NCBI RefSeq assembly: GCF_905475345.1
Contig: NC_066605.1
Span: 1,110,001-1,174,000 of the forward strand
Direction of reading: 5' to 3'
DNA: 64,000 nt
DNA from: Vespula vulgaris
Lineage: Eukaryota > Arthropoda > Insecta > Hymenoptera > Vespidae
The position numbers and the translations under genes were made by a program. Shown here piece by piece: positions 13,071-26,346 of the stretch. The notes under the pieces were generated by a model, which did not search any database, was not told the origin of the DNA, and saw only the letters and a program-made list of their open reading frames with translations. Each line of letters begins with the position of its first letter. The first letter of the stretch is position 1.

Positions 13071-14820
13071 ATGAATACATCAACAAATTGGGACGTAGAA
13101 CAATATAAAGCGGAGCATGAGTCCGATGAACATTGGGAATTAAGACGTAAATTTCTTTTAGCACATAAAGATAAGTTTCCAGAAGACGAGTTACTTTGTT
13201 TAGCTCAAGTGTTCACCAATGTAGAAATTTTAGGCTGCAGGTATTCTATCATACAGTAGATATCTCTTTGATGTATTTATTTTTGATTTAACATTCATTA
13301 CAATTTACATATATAGATATCCAAAAGAAACTATGCATTTGATATCAGAATTAGCTCAAGATGTTGTCTGCGAATATAGAGAAAGAAAGAAGAACAAATT
13401 ACAAAGAACATTTGTAAAAGCATCAGATGCTGCTCGTACAAAGGCACAAGGTACATCCAAAAACTGTGAGTTCATCAAGTTATAAAATAATCCCTTCATA
13501 TTGTATAAGCAAGTGAATATATATATGTGTGTATATATATCTACATATATATAATCTACATTTATGTAATCAAACACAGTTTAATGTTATAGGATTTAAT
13601 AATCCATTACCAGGTAGCACAGGGAAGACAGACACATGTACAAACAATCCGAGTTCAATTAAAAGTGAAAACAAGATAGAAAACGTACCTGCTAAAAAAA
13701 TTAAATTAGATGAATCTCCATTTGGAGATATAGTATTAGTAGAAAGACCGGGAGATTTACCACAAACGATACTTGCTTGTGCAGTTAATGTTTCTGGTGG
13801 CAATATAGAGTGGAAAATTAATAAAACTAACATGAACAAGTGGTAAATATATTAATTTGAAAGAAATGATAAATATGTAAAATACAGATAATCTCAATGG
13901 TATTAGATTTGTTTTGTTAATAACATACCATATACATATTATAGGCAATGTATTATTTTAATTAATGCAAAACAACTTGCGGAATCTTATGGCACAAATC
14001 AGAAACTAGCCAAAAAAGAAGCATCGGTCAGAGGCTTGCGTGAATTACAAAAATATTATTATACTATCAAAGTTAGTTTATCAATTATATTATGTATTTA
14101 ATTAATCTACTATATATAAAACTTTTGTTACAAGTTGTTGTATTTACAGATTAAACATAATTTTATTGAAGAAGCAAATGTAACAACAACATCGATGCTA
14201 CAAAATACATCATCTCATGATTCTATTTCTGATGATAATATTGGAAAAAGATTAATGAAACTTATGGGTTGGACAGGTGGAGGACTTGGAAAATCTCAAC
14301 AAGGAATTGTTGAGCCAGTTATGTAAGCAGACAATCATATTAGTTTCAAATAATTTCGAATACTTGTATAAAAATAAACATTTATAATAACTTACAGTGT
14401 TAAACAACAAGTTAGTCGAGAGGGTTTAGGATTAAAAGTAAAAGCTTCGAATCTACGCGAATTAGAATTAAAATGTAGAGATATACTGAAAAAATACCTA
14501 ATGGGTGATATGAAAACTGATTTAGTATTCTCCCCAGAATTCTCAAACGAAGAAAGAACAGTAATACATAAGTAAGTACAGTAAAACATATCGAGTTTTT
14601 TCTATGTAAAAACATATGTTTAAAAAACTGGTATAAGAACTTTATTTCTTCTTGTAGACTTGCACGACAAATGGGCCTAAAATCACATAGTTATGGTCCA
14701 AAAGATCAAAGAAAATTAGTCATATCTCGTAAAGTTGATATAAGGGATTTAGTAATCGAATTAAAAACTCTCGGTGGAAGTACTGATAAATATGAGCTTA
14801 TAAAACCAAGCTCTGTTTAG
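13071..14820 (+). CDS. NKRF: NKRF-like protein: XTBD, dsRBD-like, G-patch and R3H domains (7 exons, 396 aa)
   Basis: Exons: 13071-13240, 13317-13450, 13593-13842, 13945-14071, 14150-14322, 14398-14571, 14658-14820. Phases match throughout (1191 nt). Residues about 5-95 form an XRN2-binding domain (XTBD) with WELRRKFLLAH and ILGCRYPKETM across the first junction, as in CDKN2AIP and NKRF. A linker with KKIKLDE, a possible nuclear signal, precedes a dsRBD-like segment (about 140-225, ending QKLAKKEASVRGLREL). A G-patch follows from about 258 (GKRLMKLMGWTGGGLGKSQQ), then an R3H domain (about 326-385) with HKLARQMGLKSHSYG. The order matches vertebrate NKRF, which acts in pre-rRNA processing with the exonuclease XRN2 and the helicase DHX15, but the protein is much shorter than the roughly 690-residue human form. 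The nuclear/nucleolar role is inferred from the family. Confidence 0.9.
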
Positions 14821-15140
14821 GACCAATTGCAAATATATTTAAAAGAGATTTTCCAGTCTTATAGAGCAATATTAAATGACATTGACATACTTATAGGTAT
14901 CTAATAAGTAAGTGTAAAGACAAAATAGTGTCCTCTATATGTCTTTGAGTTAGGTTATTCATCATATTGCATTTTCAGGGGCAGTACCTATTAATATTTT
15001 TATAAAGACAATTGTACAAAAGATAACATATTTATATATATGCATTAATTGCATATTTCTTGGTAATACGACCATTATTTTTAATATATCATTAAAATTA
15101 TATGAAATTAATTTAGAAATCAAATAATATGTAAATAAGT

Positions 15141-15142
<2 letters not shown>

Positions 15143-15197
<55 letters not shown>
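15143..15197. repeat. (TA)n microsatellite
   Basis: Nearly pure alternating TA over about 50 bases, trailing into imperfect ACATACATATA. Confidence 0.95.
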
Positions 15198-15200
<3 letters not shown>

Positions 15201-15506
15201 CATATATAAATAAAATTAATAAGGATAATGATTGGTAGAAAATATAAATATGATTTTTCTTAGTGATTTGCTGTATTTTTTAGCATTATTTTCATTACAA
15301 TGTCATTTGTTAAAACATAAGCAATCTTCAGAAACAAAACTGCTAATATCTATAAAAAATAAATGTTTAAACGCGAACATTAATCATAAATATCTCTCTC
15401 GATTTTACTTTACTATGTAAATAATGAATTTCCTTTAAAAGGAACCTTTTTCATTATAAATGTATTATTAAACATATTTGCTATTAAAAATATTGATATA
15501 TATGTA

Positions 15507-15514
<8 letters not shown>

Positions 15515-15556
<42 letters not shown>
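15515..15556. repeat. (TA)n microsatellite
   Basis: A second nearly pure TA tract, followed directly by a short (TG)n run. Confidence 0.95.
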
Positions 15557-15558
<2 letters not shown>

Positions 15559-17627
15559 GTGTGTGTTTCAAAAATAAGTTTCCAAATAATGATGCTTAAA
15601 GATTAAAATTTTTATTTTATATTATGATTTTACATTACTAATTCCCAGGAGTTTATAAGGACGATATATATCAAAGATAATAAAAAGAATAAATGAAAAA
15701 TGTTGTTAACGACAATTTGTAATAATCGCCACATGATGTGCAATTGACGTGCCGGGTGTGTGTAATAGAATTGTCAAGTAAAACTGAAGAAACGTTCACT
15801 TTATTCAATACCCATTGCGCGCTAAAATTATTTTCATGAATATTATTATATTCAATTAATGGAAGTACAAAACTTTAAGAAGCAAAATCGCTTAAAGTGT
15901 ACGATATGCCACAGATGCCGTATAATAAGAAGAATTCTTTGGCAGTAGAACAATTTAAAATTGAAAAATAATATAGACTCGACTTATAGTGTGCACTTTT
16001 TAATACTTTTTTTTTAATCGCGTTCGACGTATATAATAAACGTATTGCGCTCTATATTCAATCGATTCGAAACGACAAAGTTGAGGCTCGTATACGACAT
16101 ATAGATAGTTTGATTTAACAAAGTTATGGAAATCTGATAAATATTACATGCGTTTTCATGTATACATATTTGCTTTTATCCGATTAAATTATGCACATCG
16201 CTAATGCGAATACCGTGCCATTTTATATAAAAAGCGAATAATAAAGAAGATATATATATATATATGTGTATGTATATATACTTGTAGAGTAAACTTTATC
16301 GGTCCAGGTGCTACCGCGTATATATTATTCGTAGAATTAGAAATATATGTTGAATAAATCAACTGTTCACGCATCTGTCGTTATTACGGATCGAAATAAT
16401 GTAGAGAAAACAAAACATTTACATCGATTTTGATTTGAACTTAAAAGAATAAAATAAAAAAAAATCAATAGAAGGACCATTTTTCTCGTCGATTCATTAC
16501 GATGGCATGTGCATTTGTAATATTCAACCGAATTTATCAATTATGGCATGTGGCTGTTTAAGACATACTTCAAGTTTAGATAAGAGTTTGGATTTGGGAA
16601 ATAGGTAATTTCAGGGAATTATGATTTACATCAAAGTCGGGTCAAAGGGTCAAGGCACACTTTAGCGGAGAGTCGGAGCACCTTGACCCTCCGATATACA
16701 CATCATCATTATAATATAACACACAAGTTCCCTCGGATTTTGTCCTCGGTCCAGGCCCTACTTTGGACCGTAATTGACATCTGGAGGGAATATATTATAT
16801 TTTTATACCAAAATATTATATCTACTATCTGATAAAAGTGACTCTTTCAATATAATATGTACGTAATTATACATACGTAATTACTTATTTTACGTGAAAG
16901 ATATGTTGACTGTTTGACTAGAAGATACGCTTAATAAGTAAATACGTTATCGTTGAAAAAATTCTCCCGAAAAATATATTCACGCGTTTTCATCTATATA
17001 TATACGGTCTCGAAGATTCATTTTTTATTATTTTATATTTTTTTTTTTTATATAATTCATTTTTCTCTTTTTTTTCTCTTTTTTTGGTTTGTTTGTCAAT
17101 CTTTATCAAGACCATATGTACGATCTGCCCTTAGGAAGAAGCTTTGCGTTCGAAGCTGTTGTATATATATGTATATATTACATATATATATGATTGACGT
17201 ATCTTTTGAATTGTAAATAAAAAGAAAACACGTCCGATCGATTGATCACGAAAAATTTGCACGGATTAATCTGTAAACAGTCGTACGAGATGGAAAACGA
17301 TTTTTCGAGAGAATTCGTTATTCGTTCGCGTTTACATTAGTGATATGTTTATAGTGATATGTATTTTTTTCCATTTACCGTAGTGAAAATATTAATACGG
17401 TAGCACTTTAGTACACTTCCTTCTCCTTTCCCCTAAAATAAACTCCTCCTGTCGTACCCTGAATAATAAACGCGTACGATGTTCGATTTTTGTACCCACT
17501 TTCCTTTCAAGCAAAAATTCAACCTAAACGTACGATAGCTATCGTCTACTACCATCGCAATTGTACTGCAGAGATGAGAGAGATTATTTTCAAATAAACG
17601 TTTCATAGATTATCTCATTTTTAGCCA

Positions 17628-17630
<3 letters not shown>

Positions 17631-17664
<34 letters not shown>

Positions 17665-17702
17665 CCTCTATCTATCTATCTATCTATCTATCTCTCTCTA
17701 TT
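17631..17702. repeat. (CT)n-(CTAT)n compound microsatellite
   Basis: A CT run to about 17662, a C-rich interruption, then six or seven CTAT units, then CT again. Confidence 0.95.
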
Positions 17703-18448
17703 TATCTCTCTGCACCTTTTTTGTTCTCTCTTTCAAACGTGGACGCGTTCGCGTATAACATACATACATACATGCATCATTTTACTGAGAATATACTTCA
17801 CCCAAATAAGATAAAACGTATCCTCAAGAACATACTTGATATCAAGCAAAATATTTCGTAATTCTACTCTGGCTCTTAAAATAAATTCGGTACAGACATC
17901 GTACTGTTCCAGCAGTAACAACTCATTGTTAATAAATGAAGAACGTTATTCGTACATAGGACGCGGCTACAATGTCGTATCGTGCCGTATATTTTTAACG
18001 CATAATGAAAAAGGACAATAGACTTTACAAAACGACAAACGCGTGCGGCATTATGTATATCTGTAAGAGAATAAATTCAATAATAAATTTTTTGTAGAAC
18101 GAATTAAACCGACCAAAGCACAGCTCCGGTTCCGGTTGATATCGACGACCTGGAAAAGTCGAGCAACGAGCAAATATACGTAAAAACATGAGTCGAGAAA
18201 AAAGAAAAGTAAAGATCATCTCCATCATTCGACGCATCCTCCTTACATAATAAAACGTGAACATACATACGTGAGGTATGCGAAGAAAAGAAGAATGTAG
18301 GCACGGACACATCTTCAAATTCAACTTCAACTTCATTACTTTCCGTTAGTCGTTTCATATACTCTCGAATATTCGTTGCGATTACATCGAATAATAGCGG
18401 GTGACCAAGTGAATAATCTATTATTATATGTACAAAGGAAGGAGAAAA

Positions 18449-18451
<3 letters not shown>

Positions 18452-18499
<48 letters not shown>
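18452..18499. repeat. (GA)n microsatellite
   Basis: A GA run of about 48 bases. The two Ser/Leu-repeat ORFs reading through it on the minus strand are artefacts. Confidence 0.95.
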
Positions 18500-18506
<7 letters not shown>

Positions 18507-18800
18507 GTGAAATGAAGGAAAAGAGAAAAGCGAATAAGAATAAGAAGCATCTCGACTGTGCAATAATTTTTCTCAAAGAGAAAAAAATCATAAACGTAGA
18601 GAAATAGCTAATAATAATAAAAGCGATGTAGAATGATCGAAAGAGGAAACGAGGTAGTCGAAGAGAATATGAGAAAAATCATTGGCTGCGACGCGACCAC
18701 GTACGATCCTAAAGTTTTTCTTTATCGAAGAGAAGAAAATGTCAATAGGATCGTGCCTCGTCGCGACGACTTCATTATCCTTGATATAATCGTTGCCTTT

Positions 18801-20793
18801 TCAGTCGAGGAAGCCAGTCTTCACAAGCTTCTCGAGGAAGAATTTAACGTCGCCTAGTTCGGAATCCTTGATACCAAGTGATTTGAGCATACCAAGATCA
18901 CCGTTCTCCACTGCCATGAAGACCGAACGTAAGTGTTCCAAATCTGATCGCATCAGGTGAAGTGCTGCACCGAAATCTTCAATCGTTTGTGATTCTATAA
19001 AAAATAAGGAAACGAAAATATTGTTACATTATATATCAGTTAATAATTTTTAATATCGTCGGAAGGATTGTATACTATATTTACCAGACAACGCTATGGC
19101 AACTTTATCGACACCACCGAGTGGTTTAAGGGTATCTCGAGCTCTATTACCAAATAACTTCTCGAGATAATTCGGTCCGTGACTCGCCAGTAATGACTGA
19201 AGAAAACTGGCGGTCTCTTCTACAGGTGGTCGTTTAGCTAGAAAAGTTTATAGAACGAATTTGAAGAACTTATTCGTGACTTCACGTCTCGACAATTTTT
19301 TTAAGTTCGTATAAACGAAATATTGTTGTGGGTTTGTTCGTTTGGTTCTTATTTTCTTTTTTATTTATTTATTTATCTTAACGAATAGTGGTCAACGAAC
19401 GAATAAGAGATATATTTTATCGAATATAATACGACCGAAGAGTAACGTTGCTCCTAACACGAGCAACTCGATCGATCGAGTTCAAGAACAAACGCTTATG
19501 TGTCCCTTAACGAATAATAATAAACGCATAGCAAAGTTCGGTGCCGGAAGCTTTCGCTAGCTCCCGTGGCAATCCTTTTCTAGGATTATCTCCGGTGATT
19601 GCGCTTAATCGATTGTGAAATGTTATCAACGATAATAAATTCTTGTGGATATTTTAACATTGCTTGCAATTAATAATAGTTAATATTTTGTCATTATTAT
19701 TTTATGAAAATTTTGATGTATCAGTTTTTCATCATTTTATATTAATCAGTGCTATTTAATTCTTTTTTCCTTGTTCCTTTTAAATTGCACACAAGAATGA
19801 TCGAGAATGAAGAAGATTTAATGAAGGACGTGAAGACCGAGTCGCAAGTACGAGCGAACCAGAGAATACTTATCCACTTATTCTCGAACTCGATCGGTCG
19901 TTAGGAGCAATGTAGCGTAGCCTTGTTGGCTATGAAACGTCGTCGTTTGGTTATTAAAGAGTAACAATGACGGCGACAAACAAGGGTCGATTTTTGGCCG
20001 GCTGCTCGATTCGTTTAAAAGTTAAATAACGAGAGGAAGAAAAAGAGAGAGGAGAGAGAGAGAGAAAATGACGATCGATCGCCATTCTCCAAATTTACAA
20101 AATCGACTTGCGCGATCAGAAAAGAGGAGAGAATTTACTTGTTGAGAAAGAAAGCATACGTTACATGAACGATATATGTATGTTATGTATAATATATATA
20201 TCCACGTATGCAGATACATATGTATTTAACTATAACAGAGGCTCCCTCTTGTAAAATTACGGGGAGATCGATCGATCTCGGGATTTAAAGCTGGTACATA
20301 TTGAAACGAAAATTTAACGAAAAATAAAGAAAGAAATAAGACGACTCACCTGCCGTGCAAAGTCTGGTATCTTCATCGTAACCGTTTCGACAATCAGGCG
20401 CCCCGTCACACAAATATTGTATCGAGATGCAAGCACCATCGCCAGGACATTTAAATGGTTCATAGGGATGACAAGCGTCGTCTGAAAAGGAAACGTTTCG
20501 AAAATTTGTTTGTTAAACGCGGTATCCCGTAATGATTTATTCCAATTCGAATTTCACATATGGAACGAAATTTAAACGATATTTTTTTTGTCAAGTATGA
20601 TATTAAAAGAAAAAAAAAAGAAAAAAGTGCGGGAATTTTTTTTTAAACCGCGAAGATTCTCACCTGAGCTTTTCGAATTGAAATGTCCATAAAAACGGCT
20701 CAAATCGATCGCCAGAATGGTACAAGGAAAGACCGTCAGGGCGAGGCCGAGACCGAGGACGGTCAAACTCGTGAACGAAACTCTGCTTGGCAT
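18801..20793 (-). CDS. Prohormone-4: secreted neuropeptide precursor with LDLa domain (4 exons, 202 aa)
   Basis: Exons in transcript order: 20793-20664, 20481-20350, 19237-19085, 18994-18801. Phases match (609 nt). Residues 1-28 are a signal peptide (hydrophobic core VLGLGLALTVF, ending TILA). The predicted mature protein starts IDLSRFYGHFN, the peptide family known from honeybee Prohormone-4. Residues 47-85 form an LDL-receptor class A module with six cysteines (47, 55, 61, 68, 74, 85) and the Ca2+-binding end DCRNGYDED. A dibasic KR follows at 89-90. The C-terminal 110 residues form a Cys-free conserved helical domain ending LVKTGFLD. The peptide is expected to be secreted from neurosecretory cells; its receptor is unknown to me. 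After the peptide the sequence reads NSKSSDD, with no dibasic cleavage site (see findings). The gene is divergent from VPS50. Confidence 0.9.
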
Positions 20794-22739
20794 TTTCGAT
20801 AGGATATATCGTTAAACAAAAAGAAATAATGACAGAAGGTCCAACGTTTAAATCTGGTCCTTCAAATATGGCTTCGCCACCTTGCTCGGTTGGCACACTT
20901 GACAGAATTATGTCCCTCCTCTTTTCTTTCTTAATTTTTATTTCACCACTTACTCCAACACTTCCTCCTCACTCCTCCTCAATTACGTTTCTAGGAAATT
21001 TTTTAATCGAATTATAGATTATTAATCGTCGATCGTTAACGAGAAAACTATACCGACTTGTTTTTCTTTTATCGACACGTCGTCGTACCTCTTGAAGCTC
21101 GTCGCGTGACGCTCGCAGCTGTCAACGATCGACTGAGAACGGTCGGTTGGCTGCTTCTGGATTGCGATTCTATCCTAGTTATGTGTGTGTGTATGTGTGT
21201 GTATAATGTGTGTACGTATATATCTGTCTCCTCCTCCTTCAGTATACTCCACCTTCTCTCTCCATCCCTCTTTTCGACCTTTCGTCTCTGTCTCTCCAAG
21301 CATCCATCTTTCTCCTTCCTTTTTGGCTTAATGTCTGGTCAAGGGTCGGGATGCGTGATACAGGATATACAGTTAGCACGGACGCACCTGCGTCGGACAC
21401 GGAAAGGGATGAGGCGCATATCGCACGTCAAATATCGCATTCTCTTAGGGTGGGAAAATTCAATGGCGGAACTCCGACCAATCGTGACGTAGCTTACAAG
21501 AAACTCGACCAATCAACAACCTCGGTATCGAAGTGCTACCCGGTACACCCACGCACCGCTGCTGCGCCTAGTCGTTTACTTCCAGTCCAACATCGATTTC
21601 GCATCCCTGCCACACCGTTTTTTCTCTTTCCCTTCTTCTCTACTCTATCCCTCCCTTCCCTTTCCCTTACCCTTACCTTTCCTACACCTTGTTATTTTCC
21701 TCTACGTGTTATCATCCCTTGGGACCTTTCCTACCAAATCCCAATTCCCTCCTATCACACTCCTCTCTTTTCTTTCCCTTTCTCTCTCATCGAACCTTTT
21801 CTTCTATCTTCTTTTATTCGTTTACCATTTAATCCCACGCTCAACAAGACGTACTTTTCCACCAATTTAATTTCTCCGATCACGTTTGTCCGATTATAAT
21901 TCAATGCACAAATGTTGATCCTTCGATTAGGACGATATTTTTACTAGGATATTTTCTCAATGAGCATATACCATTAAGCTAAGTATTTTCTTTAATATCG
22001 TATTACTTTCTACCATATTTCAAGATATTACGATGACTAGGATAATTTGTAATATTTCAGTATTATACGCAATAGAAATGGTAGAATTATCGAATATTGT
22101 ACATATAATTAAAAATTTATAAACATTGATATCGTGAAAATGTCGCGATAGACTTTATCGACAGAGGATCACGAATACGATACAACTGCCATCTTTGTTA
22201 CTCCAAGTAATATACGTATTAAATTTTCTTCTTTTACCTTATATTGCGTATATTAACAGCACCATATTTAATAAAATAAATAAATGTTAACGTTATTTAT
22301 ATAAACATAATCAACGAGAAAGTATGGTGACTTTAGTGTAATTTGTATTTTTGGCTAAAAACATACGTGAATTTCTTTGTATACATGTTCGATAATTGGG
22401 TAACATTTACGAAGAGGAAAAATTGCCCAATTACTGTTCGCGTGTTTACGTTTGGGAAATACCCAATGTCAGATGTAGAAAGAGAATAGAATCGTTCTTT
22501 GATTAGAATTACGTAGGATATTCAATCGGAATGTATTATGTGATCATAAGACGTAATGTGTATTCGTTAATAGAATAAGATTATAATATAATTACAAGAT
22601 TATTTTTAAAATGTGATATACAATTCATTCAAAGCGCACTGTTGTCTACGTTGACAATAGCGAGACAAGTTAAAACATGCATCGATGGTTTGTTAAGTAA
22701 ACACACAGATCTGTTACATTGCTATGAGAAGTTTTCATC
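20794..22739. other. Divergent intergenic region between Prohormone-4 and VPS50
   Basis: The half next to Prohormone-4 (about 20800-21900) is strongly C/T-rich on the plus strand, which creates long spurious ORFs (21058-21492, 21210-21899). The VPS50 side is AT-rich. Promoters of both genes should lie here, but no motif is convincing. Confidence 0.5.
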
Positions 22740-25700
22740 ATGGAAGATTTAAAATATAAATTCTTGAGTTTTATTAATAAGCAGGTATCATTTCGATTTA
22801 TTTACACAACAATAAGAAAATATTTTAATTAAATTAGATTTACTTCAATTTTATTCGATACGTTTAGTATAAGTATTTAAGGTTAAGAATTACTGAATAT
22901 CAGATGATTATATTTGCATATGGTCTTAATAATATTATATCAACTAATAGATTGATGATCACTTTTATTCATTTTCATAGAACACAACCAAAGTTCCATT
23001 TATGGGTTTAAATCCAGATTTCTTAGGAACACCATTACAGAAATACGAAGATTTACAATCTGAAACTGGACAGTCCACTGAAAGTGAACATGTTCCCGAT
23101 CAAGAGATATTGGAATCTATAGAAAATATTTACTTTAGGAAAGATGAAGACTTTGATCCTGGTAGACATGAATTAGAAAAGCAACCAAGAATATTCCAGT
23201 CAAAGGAAATAGAAAAACGTTATAAGAAACTTAAACAACAGCATCAAGTTGTATCAAAAAAATTACTGCAGTTAATTTTGCAAAAGCAAAATGCATGTGA
23301 AGAAGAATTTGATAATATTTTAGTTATACAAGATCAACTTCAGAATATGTTGGCAATATGTAGAATGGGAAGACAGGATTTAAAAGTAGCTAAGGAACAG
23401 TTTACAAAAGCTATTTTAGGAATATTAGCAAATTACAAGAAACGTCAAGTCATTGAAAAATTACTAAAAAATGTAGATACTATAAAAGGTCTTGTAAGTA
23501 TATCTTTATATTGATTTTGATGAATTAAAAAAAAAAGTTGTTGACATATTCATAGAATGTATAGCAATTTAAGTTATATTTATTTTAGCAACGTATGGGA
23601 GATCAACTGAAAGAACTTTTGAGTAAAAAAAATTATCCAGATGCAATTTCACTTCTTTTAAAATGTCGAAGAGATGCACAGACATACAAGCACTTTAAAT
23701 GCATTGCTGCTTTAAATGGAAAATTACAAGACATTTTGGAACAAACTGAAAGGACTTTAGATGATACTCTTTCTAAAATGTGTACTGACTTTGATAATAC
23801 TGTATATACATCAATACAAGAAGCTTATATGTTATTAGGAAAGACACAGACAGCAGTGGATCAAATGAATTTGCATTTTACTGCTGCTATTCATAATACA
23901 GCATCTGCTGTGATTCGTTCGTATACTGAAAAGGATACACAGAGACATTATATACAACTATGTCAATCTGTACCAAAAGATAGATGTGTTGCTTGTTTAA
24001 TAGAACTTTGTACGTCACTATGGAACATACTGATCTCTTACTGCCGAGTTATTTGTTGGCATAATAAACATGAAAATAATAAAAAAAGTAATTCAGATGA
24101 AAAAGATTTTGAAAAGATGTTTAGTAATCAATATGTCAAGCATAAGTTAGAAAATAGTATTATGCGAATGTGGTCAGAAGTAGAAGCACAAATATCAATG
24201 TATCTATCAAATGCTGACTTGGTATATATTAAGTTCGAACAGTTTGTACATGTCTTAGGAATAGTTAATCGGTAATTAAATATTTATTTTTATATACATA
24301 ACAATTTCTCTAAAGTAAATGATACATTTAAAAATTGTCCTTTTTATAGTTTAATGGAACTTGGAGAATTATCTGGCTATAAATTTGGAAGATTGCAAGA
24401 ATCTATGAAAAAACAATCTCTATTATATCTTTCACATTATAATATATCTCGTTTGGATGAACTTCGAATATTTCTTGAATATGATGGATGGGAATTGTGT
24501 CCTGTGAAACCAGATTTTGTAGCAACTGAATTGCAAGAATTCAAAAGTTTAAAACCTATATTAAACAAATCTAAAGTATGCAATGGTTTGGATACTTCTA
24601 TCACGAGTGAAATTGAAACTCCTGTAGGCATTGAATTGTTATTACAACAATATTTAGAATATGGCACATCACCTTTTACTGTTGGACTTGATGACACTAT
24701 GGAAGAAGATATTTTAGCTCATAATGAGGTCTGTAAAATTAGAAAATATATTGTAATTAATATCTCAGTGGAATATTATGAAAACGTTATAAAATTGTTT
24801 AGGATTTTTCTGACGATTCTGATGACGATGAATTAAAACGCGAGTATGTTGATGAATCAGAACATACCAAAGTAAATAAAAAGAAGTTTAAACATAAACA
24901 CAGTGGACCAATGGTCACAAATACAACTTTAACCATTTTGAGAGTATGTGGAAAATATTTGCAAATGTCAAGGCTTTTAAGATCAATTGCAGTTGCAGTT
25001 ATACAAAGTATGATCCAATTTTTTGAAATTTACTTCTACACAGTGCATTTATTTTTCACTGCAGATCTTGTAAGTTTATTCTATGCAATCTATTTTTTAT
25101 CGTTTAATATTGTAATTTGATAATAAACCTGTTATTTATTATTCTTTCAGCAAATAAACAGTGAATCTATGTATAGTCCACGATTAAAATTATTACTTAA
25201 TCGTATAAAAGACAACTTAATAATTAGTGAAAATGATACAGATGATAATGCAAATTCAAATTGTAATAATAAAGTGAGGCAGCCACATTTGTCTTCTAGC
25301 GTAACTTTGACACAACCTGAAAATCTTTATGGATTAACTGAACGTATTGTAGCTGTTGAATCATTGATATTTTTAGGACAACAGTATGAAAACTTAAAAC
25401 CTTATTTAGAGCACCTCCTTGGGAGTAGTCCACAAAGAGGATTTTTACATCATTTTTATGCACATACGATTGTATGTACTACAGATTTAAGAAAACCAGT
25501 TTATATGGCAGTAGTATCACAAGCATTTGATATAGCCAATATTTTAAATTTAATGAATAAAGTCAATTGGGAAGTAACAGATGTCATGTCTCAACATAGT
25601 AATTATATCGACACTTTATTGGAGGTACACTCATTGCAGTTTCATAATGTATCTATATAACGTGACATTAGTATTCTAACTTATATATTTTACTTATTTT

Positions 25701-26346
25701 TATTTATATTTGACCTAGGAGATAAACGTATTAAATAAAAAATTGAATAACATCGCAAACTTTATTCCTCTGTCTGATGAAGTTCATGCTTCCATATGGG
25801 AAAATGTTGCACATTTAATTACACATACTTTAGTAGAAGGGTATGTACAATATATATACCATTTTGTGTTCTCTGATACGATAAATTAAAGGACAAATCT
25901 ACAAAAAAATTGATAAAATATTATTTCATATTATTCAATAAATTTACATTATATAAAAAATTTTTTTATTATAGCTTCTCCTGTGCAAAAAAGTGCACAA
26001 ATGGTGGAAGAGCATTAATGCAACTTGATTTTACACAACTAAAATCAAAGTTTGAAGAATTATCATCAACTTTAAAACCAATGCCACATAAAAATTATGT
26101 AGAATCGTATATTAAAGCTTATTATTATCCAGAAAATAGTTTGGAAGAATGGATCAAAGAGCATAAGGTAGTTCAAAGAATTTATTTTGTAAATGTTATT
26201 ATTTTATATTTGTATAATTCTCTTATTTTTAGGAATACTCAGTAAAACATTTAATAGGATTAATTTCTTCAGCCTGTCAAAATAACAAAAAAACACGTCA
26301 GCGCTTAATTGCCAGTGTAGACAATGAACAAAGACCTTGTAGATAG
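22740..26346 (+). CDS. VPS50: VPS50 / syndetin, EARP tethering-complex subunit (9 exons, 929 aa)
   Basis: Exons: 22740-22784, 22981-23493, 23589-24271, 24350-24728, 24803-25069, 25151-25624, 25719-25840, 25975-26167, 26233-26346. Phases match (2790 nt); human VPS50 is about 964 aa. The N-terminal half is the Vps54_N-type coiled-coil region (for example KEIEKRYKKLKQQHQVVSKK). A linker rich in Asp then Lys (DFSDDSDDDELKR ... KKKFKHKH) separates it from the C-terminal VPS50 domain, with TLTILRVCGKYLQMSRLL, the stretch LTERIVAVESLIFLG, and ending IGLISSACQNNKKTR. In the family VPS50 replaces VPS54 in a GARP-like complex (VPS51-52-53) that acts in endosome recycling and dense-core vesicle cargo sorting. 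Cytosolic, recruited to endosomes. The fourth intron has a GTCTGT donor, weaker than the others. Confidence 0.93.

Larger units (their letters stand above)
14821..18800. other. Convergent intergenic region with microsatellites
   Basis: Four kilobases between the ends of the NKRF-like gene and Prohormone-4. It is very AT-rich and contains two long TA tracts, a CT/CTAT tract and a GA tract. One GC-richer island at about 16636-16790 contains inverted repeats and GGGTCA half-sites (see findings). ORFs such as 16953-17216 and 18104-18550 are translations of simple repeats. No gene was found. Confidence 0.55.

Noticed and set aside
18633..18857. 74-aa plus ORF
   Set aside because: It overlaps the last Prohormone-4 exon in antisense and has no family resemblance.
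21058..21899. Overlapping plus-strand ORFs upstream of Prohormone-4
   Set aside because: Ser/Leu/Pro/Phe-rich translations of a C/T-rich tract, with no splice context or homology.
24437..24697. 86-aa minus ORF
   Set aside because: Antisense shadow inside a VPS50 exon.
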